Assembly (NCBI GenBank): GCA_964655775.1
Contig: CAZZNQ010000076.1
Coordinates: 1-19,820, forward strand
Direction of reading: 5' to 3'
Origin: CAZZNQ01 sp964655775
Lineage (GTDB): Bacteria; Planctomycetota; Brocadiia; SM23-32
DNA length: 19,820 nt
Both the position numbers and the translations under genes were made by a program. Within the stretch, counting starts at the first letter, position 1. Each line of letters starts with the position of its first letter. The notes under the pieces were generated by a model. It saw only the letters and a program-made list of their open reading frames with translations, had not been told where the DNA came from and searched no databases. Positions 15,456 through 19,820 of this stretch are shown here, in pieces.

Positions 15456-16952
15456 CTATTCGGCGCCGAGGAGCGCCATCTCACGGCCCTCGCTCGAGAT
15501 CACGCGGATGCGGTACTGGCCGGCGCCGATGCTCGGGTCTGCGAGTATCACTGCCCTTTTGTGCGAGCTCTGCTCCAGTTCGTCCAGCCGCTGTCGCATC
15601 GTGTTGTTCAGGTAGTTGGATACTTCCGGGCTGACCGAAACCTCGATCCGGCCCAGCTCGGGGCGTTCCAGTTCCGCCCGCACCTCACGCAGTATCTGCA
15701 GGGCCAGGGTCTCGCGGCTCTTTATGTGCCCGGTGCCCTTGCAGTAGGGGCACTCCTCGTAAGTGGATTGGCGCAGGCTCTGGCGCTGACGCTGGCGCGT
15801 CATCTCCACGATGCAGAAGGGCGACATCTTCAGCATTCGCAGGCGCGAACGGTCGGCCTTCAGCGCCTCCCACAGCGTCTCCTCGACGCGCTTGCGGCGG
15901 TCGGCCCTCTCCATGTCGATGAAGTCTATGATGAGTACGCCGCCCATGTCGCGCAGACGAATCTGCCGGGCGATCTCCTTGGCGGCCTCCAGATTGATGC
16001 GGTAGGCCGTCTCCTCGGCGTCGCCGCGTCCCTTGTATGTGCCGCTGTTCACGTCAATGGCCACCAGGGCTTCGGTGTGCTCCAGGACGATGCTGCCGCC
16101 GCTTGCGAGCTTGACGGTGCGGCTGTGCATGCGCTCGATCTCCTCCTCCACGCCGTAATGGTGGAACAGCGGCTCGCCGGAGTCGTGCAGCTTCACCTTG
16201 CGCACGTGGCGAGGCAGCACCACGCGCAGGAACTCCCTGACCTTGTCGTACACTTCCTCGCTGTCGACGATGACGCGCCGGATGTCCTCGGAGAACACGT
16301 CGCGGATGACGCGGGTGACGGGGTCGCTCTCCTGGTAGACCATGGCCGGCGCGTTGCTTCGCTCGGCTCTCTGGCTTATGGCCTTCCAGAGCCTGAGCAG
16401 GTAGTCCAGGTCCCGGGACAGGTCCTGCTCGCTGCGACCTTCCCCGGCGGTGCGGGCTATTACTCCCACCTTGTCGGGTATCTCCAACCGGCCCAGCATC
16501 TGGCGCAGCCGGCTGCGTTCCTCGTCGCTGGATATCCTGCGGGACACGCCGCGGCGCGACAGCCCGGGCATCAGCACCAGGTAGCGGCCGGGAAGGCTCA
16601 GGTAGGTGGTCAGGCTCGGACCCTTATCGCCGATGCCTTCTTTGGTCACCTGCACAAGCAGCTCGTCGCCCTCGCGCAGCAACCTGCGGATGTTGCCGCC
16701 GCGGCCGGACTTGCCGACGGCCGAGGGCAGTATGTCCGAGACGTGCAGGAATCCGTGCTTCTTGTAGCCGAACTCGATGAATGCGGCTTCGATGTTGGGC
16801 ACGATGTTGACGACAATGCCCTTGTGGATGTTGCCGACGATGTGCTCGTGGGTTGTGCGTTCGAGGAACAGTTGTTCCAGTTTCTTGTCCACAAGTACGG
16901 CGATCCGTACTTCCTCTTGTTCTCTTACGTTGATGAGCATCGACTTTTCCAT
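15456..16952 (-). CDS. rng: Ribonuclease E/G family endoribonuclease
   Basis: A 498-residue single-strand-specific endoribonuclease for rRNA/tRNA maturation and mRNA decay. An S1 RNA-binding domain covers about residues 35-120 (NIHKGIVVNIVPNIEAAFIEFG). The 5'-sensor and RNase H-like parts follow. The DNase I-like catalytic domain carries the two metal-binding Asp residues, in AIDVNSG (Asp300) and IIDFIDM (Asp343). The Zn-link CPYCKGTG (Cys401, Cys404) allows dimerisation. There is no long disordered C-terminal scaffold, so it is RNase G-sized. ATG 16952 was chosen; GTG 16961 and ATG 16940 are alternatives and none has a strong Shine-Dalgarno, suggesting coupling to the DUF2344 gene, which ends 19 nt upstream. 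It converges on the DUF6785-like gene with a 28-nt gap. Confidence 0.95.
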   Translation of the reverse strand: MEKSMLINVREQEEVRIAVLVDKKLEQLFLERTTHEHIVGNIHKGIVVNIVPNIEAAFIEFGYKKHGFLHVSDILPSAVGKSGRGGNIRRLLREGDELLVQVTKEGIGDKGPSLTTYLSLPGRYLVLMPGLSRRGVSRRISSDEERSRLRQMLGRLEIPDKVGVIARTAGEGRSEQDLSRDLDYLLRLWKAISQRAERSNAPAMVYQESDPVTRVIRDVFSEDIRRVIVDSEEVYDKVREFLRVVLPRHVRKVKLHDSGEPLFHHYGVEEEIERMHSRTVKLASGGSIVLEHTEALVAIDVNSGTYKGRGDAEETAYRINLEAAKEIARQIRLRDMGGVLIIDFIDMERADRRKRVEETLWEALKADRSRLRMLKMSPFCIVEMTRQRQRQSLRQSTYEECPYCKGTGHIKSRETLALQILREVRAELERPELGRIEVSVSPEVSNYLNNTMRQRLDELEQSSHKRAVILADPSIGAGQYRIRVISSEGREMALLGAE

Positions 16953-16971
16953 AGGTCCCACACCATTGCAG

Positions 16972-17616
16972 CTAATCGGGAGAGGGTAGCATCACATTTG
17001 TGCGTTCTATTGCGCCGGCCAGATAGTCGCGTCCTTCCTCGCATCCCAGGGCTTCCATGACTTCCTGGGGCCGGGCGGTGCCTTGCTGCGTGTAGAGCAG
17101 CAGCACGTGAAGCGCGCCCTGTGCGAGCCGGATGTGCTTGACGAACTGGCGAACGTTCACTTCGACGGTCTTCTTCCTACGATGGCGCAGAACGGGCACA
17201 GAAGTGCGGGCAAGGAAGCTGCGGAGTGTGTCCTGGGTGAGGGACGCCTCGGGCAACAGCGGCACCCGATAGGAGAGTGCCACGGGAGATCGAGAAGCGT
17301 TGTGGGCAATCGCCTCGGCGCCGCGGACCACAATGCCCTCGGGCAGGGCGCCCTGCAGGCGCGATTGCACGCTCCTGGGGCCGACCCATTTGCGCAGGGC
17401 CAGATCCATGACCTCGTTCTTACCAACGAGGCCGACACTTAAGGCCATGGGGAAGCTCATTCGCGGGCGCGGGTTGTAGCCCTTGCTGAGAGCGACGGGA
17501 ATTCCCGCGCGCCGTATCGCCCGCTCGAAAACTCGCATCAGGTCATGATGCGATATGAAGCGAATGTCTCCCTCTTTGCGGAACCTTACTCTGATGTCTT
17601 CCTTGGCTTGTGCCAA
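16972..17616 (-). CDS. DUF2344 / TIGR03936 radical-SAM-linked protein
   Basis: A 214-residue soluble protein. The opening VRFRKEGDIRFISHHDLMRVFERA, the central LSKGYNPRPRMSFPMALSVGL and the FVKHIRLAQGAL segment are characteristic of DUF2344. This domain is usually encoded beside or fused to a TIGR03960 radical SAM protein, and often beside RNase E/G as here. Its biochemical role is not known. Translation probably begins at TTG 17616: GGAG at 17624-17627 (minus strand) is 7 nt upstream, and no in-frame ATG precedes the conserved N-terminus. The radical SAM partner is absent from the window. Cotranscription with the ribonuclease gene is likely. Confidence 0.9.
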   Translation of the reverse strand: MAQAKEDIRVRFRKEGDIRFISHHDLMRVFERAIRRAGIPVALSKGYNPRPRMSFPMALSVGLVGKNEVMDLALRKWVGPRSVQSRLQGALPEGIVVRGAEAIAHNASRSPVALSYRVPLLPEASLTQDTLRSFLARTSVPVLRHRRKKTVEVNVRQFVKHIRLAQGALHVLLLYTQQGTARPQEVMEALGCEEGRDYLAGAIERTNVMLPSPD

Positions 17617-17866
17617 AAAACGACTCCATCGTATCTATACTCTGTCGCGGCCCAAACAGCCCGCGCCGGACGATTTCCGGCCCTGGCCGCGTTGTCTGCG
17701 AGCGCCCAGTCAGGGGAATTCGGCATCGGCCCGATGCCTCGCCTCCCAAGCCCATCCCCGAGGGCCACTTCGCCGCCGGGCACGGCTGCATCGCACCTCA
17801 TCGGTCGTCCCGACCGGCGGGCACGGCTACCAGTACCCGATCCTCCAATGACTTTCTAACACTTAC

Positions 17867-17894
17867 TCTATACAATCGCCACCCGATTCGTCAA
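17867..17894 (-). promoter_or_regulatory. Promoter of the DUF2344-rng operon
   Basis: On the minus strand TTGACG (17889-17894), a 16-nt spacer and TATAGA (17867-17872). Transcription would start near 17860, giving a structured leader of about 245 nt before the TTG start. Confidence 0.5.
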
Positions 17895-17992
17895 GCTCAT
17901 TGACTTCGGGCCGGGCCCGGCATGGGGTGCGGCCGGGTGCAGGCCGTCCCGCGTTCGCCGGCGGAGCTCGCCCTCGAGTATACGATCGGCAC

Positions 17993-18021
17993 TTGCGCCG
18001 TGAATGCCGATTCGTTATATG
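17993..18021 (+). promoter_or_regulatory. Promoter of the tetR-tolC operon
   Basis: TTGCGC (17993-17998), a 17-nt spacer and TATATG (18016-18021). The start would be near 18028, only about 10 nt before ATG 18038, so the message is nearly leaderless unless ATG 18068 is used. Confidence 0.5.
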
Positions 18022-18052
18022 AATATGTATTCACTTCATGAATGAGCGTTCA
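18020..18052 (+). promoter_or_regulatory. Tandem TetR operator-like inverted repeats
   Basis: TGAATATGTATTCA (18020-18033) is a perfect inverted repeat with 6-bp arms. A second, weaker dyad TGAATGAGCGTTCA (18039-18052) has 4-bp arms and begins 19 bp later, about two helical turns. They overlap the -10, the likely transcription start and the first codons of the TetR gene, as expected for an autorepressor site. Confidence 0.55.
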
Positions 18053-18679
18053 CCCCCAGTGACTTCAATGACCAGGCGAGAGCGGGAGAAGGCGCAGCAC
18101 AAGAGGCTTGTGCTGGAGTCGGCGGAGTCCGTCTTTGCCGGGAAAGGGTACTACTCGGCGACGGTTCAGGAGATCGCCGACCAGGCTGAGTTCTCGGTCG
18201 GTTACCTCTACACGCTGTTCGAGGGCAAGGAAGACGTCTTCGGGCAGTTGCTGAGCGTGCGGGCGGACGAGTACATTATTGGGCTGGAGGAGCGTCTTGC
18301 CGGTGTGACCGATCCGCTTGAGCGGGTCCGGGGCATCATCCTGGCGAAGTTGGACTTCGTCCGGCGCCATCCGCGTTTCGTGCAGATTTTCACGGGAATC
18401 CCTGCGGCGGAAGAGCGCAGGCCGATGATGCTGCCCGAGGCCGCGGTCCGTTCCCGAACGGAGATACTCGAACGGGTCGCCGCCGTGCTTGCGGAAGGCA
18501 TCCAGCAAGGCGTTTTCATCAACGCGGAGCCGCTTGCTCTGGTCATGTGCGTGGAAGGGATCACCAACGCGGTGATCTGGCAGCATCTCCACCGGGGGCA
18601 GGGCAGTCTGGGAGAGGACGTGGCCGAGGAGTGCGAGCGCATTGTCTTCAACGGGATATTGGCGAGGGAGCAGTCATGA
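18038..18679 (+). CDS. TetR/AcrR family transcriptional regulator
   Basis: A 213-residue DNA-binding repressor. The N-terminal helix-turn-helix covers about residues 20-66 (VLESAESVFAGKGYYSATVQEIADQAEFSVGYLYTLFEGKEDVF in short overlapping parts: AESVFAGKGY, TVQEIADQA, VGYLYTLFEGKE). The C-terminal helical domain (about 75-213) would bind a ligand. ATG 18038 has no Shine-Dalgarno; ATG 18068 (residue 11) is a serious alternative because family members usually start close to the TRRERE stretch and the operator overlaps 18038. Its stop overlaps the start of the TolC-type gene (ATGA), so it likely represses its own efflux operon. Confidence 0.93.
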   Translation: MNERSPPVTSMTRREREKAQHKRLVLESAESVFAGKGYYSATVQEIADQAEFSVGYLYTLFEGKEDVFGQLLSVRADEYIIGLEERLAGVTDPLERVRGIILAKLDFVRRHPRFVQIFTGIPAAEERRPMMLPEAAVRSRTEILERVAAVLAEGIQQGVFINAEPLALVMCVEGITNAVIWQHLHRGQGSLGEDVAEECERIVFNGILAREQS

Positions 18680-19820
18680 CTTCGAGATGGCCCGCGGCCG
18701 TTGCGGCGTTTGCTCTGGCGTCTGCACTGATCTGTGCGGCGGGCTGCGTGGCTCCGCGCAATGAGATGTTTGCCGAGGTCCGCGCAGAGCGAAGCCGTGC
18801 CTATGGTCGCTGGCAGAGCGCCGATCCGGACGAGGGTCTGGTCAGGATTCAGGGGCAACTCAGCCTGGAGCACGCGGTCAAGTACGCGCTCCTTTACAGC
18901 CCGGTGCTGCAGCGTGCGCTGCAGGAGCGGGAAAAGGCCCGCGGTCGCATCTGGGAGGCGTACGCTGAAGGGCTGCCCAGGGTGGACGTGAGCGCCGACT
19001 ACGTCCGCCTGGACCAGGTGCCGATCGTGGATCTGGGCGCCGTGCAGTTCCCGGTGGGCTCGAAGGACAACTGGTCGTACATGATCGAAGTCACGCAGCC
19101 GCTGTTCAAAGGCGGATCCGTGCCCCTGGCGATCAAGGGCGCGAAGCTCTTCCGGTATTTCAGCGACGAAGTGATAAGGCAGGCCGTGCAGGACGTGATA
19201 GTGGACGTTGCACGCGCCTACGACGATGTGCTGCTCGCCCAGCACCTCTACGTGGTGCAGCAGGAATCACTGGATTTCGCCGAGCGCAATCTGGAAGACG
19301 TTCAGGCGCGCAGCCGGGCGGGCGTGGCCATTCGCTTCGACGTCCTCAGGGCCCAGGTGGAGGTTTCCAACGTCAAGGCGGACCTGATTCGCCAGCGGAA
19401 CGAACTGAGCCTGGCCCGCACCAGGCTCTTCAGGCTGATGGGCGTCTCGCAGAGGAGCGAGGCTACGCTGACCAACGAGCTGACATACGTGCCGGTGGAC
19501 GTGGAGTACGCGCAGGCCGTCAGGACCGCTTTTTTGAACCGCGCCGAGCTCTACCAGGGCGAGTTCGACGTCCAACTCCAGAAGACGCTTCTCCGGATCG
19601 CCTACAGCGGCTACTGGCCGACCCTGGAGGCATGGGGCTGGCACATGTGGGCCAAGCCCGACCCCCACGAGAGCACCATGATCTCCTGGGGCGATCAGTG
19701 GCAGGCCGGACTCCGGCTGCGCTGGACCGTCTTTGACGGACTGCGGCGCGAGGGCCGCATCATCCAGCAGAGGGCCGTCTCCATGCAGAGCCAGATCGCT
19801 CTGGCGAACTCGGAGCAGCT
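18676..19820 (+). CDS. TolC/OprM-family outer-membrane efflux lipoprotein, 3' partial
   Basis: The first 381 codons of an outer-membrane channel protein; the gene runs off the window. The signal peptide MTSRWPAAVAAFALASALIC ends in a lipobox AAGC with Cys24, so it is probably lipidated like OprM/CusC. Typical features of the family follow: LSLEHAVKYALLYSPVLQRAL, then ADYVRLDQ, VTQPLFKGG, the long helix VDVARAYDDVLLAQ ... LEDVQARSRAGVAIRFDVLRA, and after that the second repeat with YWPTLEAWG and RWTVFDGLRREG. GAGGGAG (18664-18670) is 5 nt before the ATG, which overlaps the tetR stop. A membrane-fusion protein and an RND or ABC pump probably follow outside the window. Confidence 0.95.
   Translation, partial: MTSRWPAAVAAFALASALICAAGCVAPRNEMFAEVRAERSRAYGRWQSADPDEGLVRIQGQLSLEHAVKYALLYSPVLQRALQEREKARGRIWEAYAEGLPRVDVSADYVRLDQVPIVDLGAVQFPVGSKDNWSYMIEVTQPLFKGGSVPLAIKGAKLFRYFSDEVIRQAVQDVIVDVARAYDDVLLAQHLYVVQQESLDFAERNLEDVQARSRAGVAIRFDVLRAQVEVSNVKADLIRQRNELSLARTRLFRLMGVSQRSEATLTNELTYVPVDVEYAQAVRTAFLNRAELYQGEFDVQLQKTLLRIAYSGYWPTLEAWGWHMWAKPDPHESTMISWGDQWQAGLRLRWTVFDGLRREGRIIQQRAVSMQSQIALANSEQ

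Larger units (their letters stand above)
17617..18037. other. Divergent intergenic region between the DUF2344-rng pair and the TetR gene
   Basis: About 420 nt without a credible gene. It contains a near-perfect palindrome GGCATCGG-C-CCGATGCC (17722-17738). A hairpin CGGTCG/CGACCG (17802-17816) is flanked by two near-identical 12-mers, GGGCACGGCTGC (from 17779) and GGGCACGGCTAC (from 17819). It also holds one promoter for each direction. Most of it would be the 5' leader of the minus-strand operon. Confidence 0.55.

Noticed and set aside
15405..17060. 551-codon open frame on the plus strand
   Set aside because: Antisense to the RNase G gene, whose catalytic residues are all intact; the plus-strand product is Leu/Ala/Val/His-rich shadow sequence.
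17631..17662. TATAGA near the DUF2344 start as its promoter
   Set aside because: No -35 element at 15-19 nt; the TTGACG-16-TATAGA pair at 17867-17894 is better.

Overview
The window is GC-rich DNA from a double-membraned (Gram-negative-type) bacterium. Evidence for an outer membrane is a lipid-transport (Mla/Pqi-like) cassette with an auxiliary lipoprotein and a TolC-family outer-membrane lipoprotein. A heparinase II/III-like enzyme, a DUF6785-like multi-pass protein, a Gfo/Idh/MocA oxidoreductase and a DUF2344-RNase G pair suggest an uncultivated, polysaccharide-degrading member of the PVC superphylum (planctomycete- or lentisphaera-like). That taxonomic guess is inference only.

Layout, left to right. 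(1) 389-2382: a Gfo/Idh/MocA dehydrogenase followed by an aldo/keto reductase, both plus strand, probably one sugar or cyclitol redox unit. (2) 2520-6348: a four-gene plus-strand cassette, MlaE-like permease with an N-terminal STAS-like domain, MlaF-like ATPase, MlaD-like MCE protein and a PqiC-like lipoprotein. The lipoprotein gene carries a structured, non-coding-looking block in frame between its start codon and its signal peptide. (3) 6433-7088: a minus-strand cold-shock gene with a strong terminator. Next to it is a structured segment that I read as a candidate 6S RNA on the plus strand, and a near-consensus minus-strand promoter beyond that. (4) 7122-8372: a secreted TIM-barrel glycoside-hydrolase-like protein, minus strand. 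(5) 8844-8934: tRNA-Ser(CGA). (6) 9010-15427, plus strand: an ABC exporter fused to a PH-like domain and a zinc ribbon, a secreted heparinase II/III-like lyase and a DUF6785-like membrane protein. (7) 15456-17616, minus strand: a DUF2344 protein and an RNase E/G-type ribonuclease, reading from a promoter about 250 nt upstream. (8) 18038-19820: a TetR regulator and a translationally overlapping TolC-family lipoprotein that runs off the window, probably the start of an efflux operon, with tandem operator-like repeats over its promoter.

Most of the window is core or carbohydrate-related metabolism. No CRISPR array, transposase, phage gene or defence system was seen. The most interesting items are the structured insertion in the lipoprotein gene, the candidate 6S RNA lying antisense to the possible cold-shock leader, and the PH/zinc-ribbon/ABC fusion.
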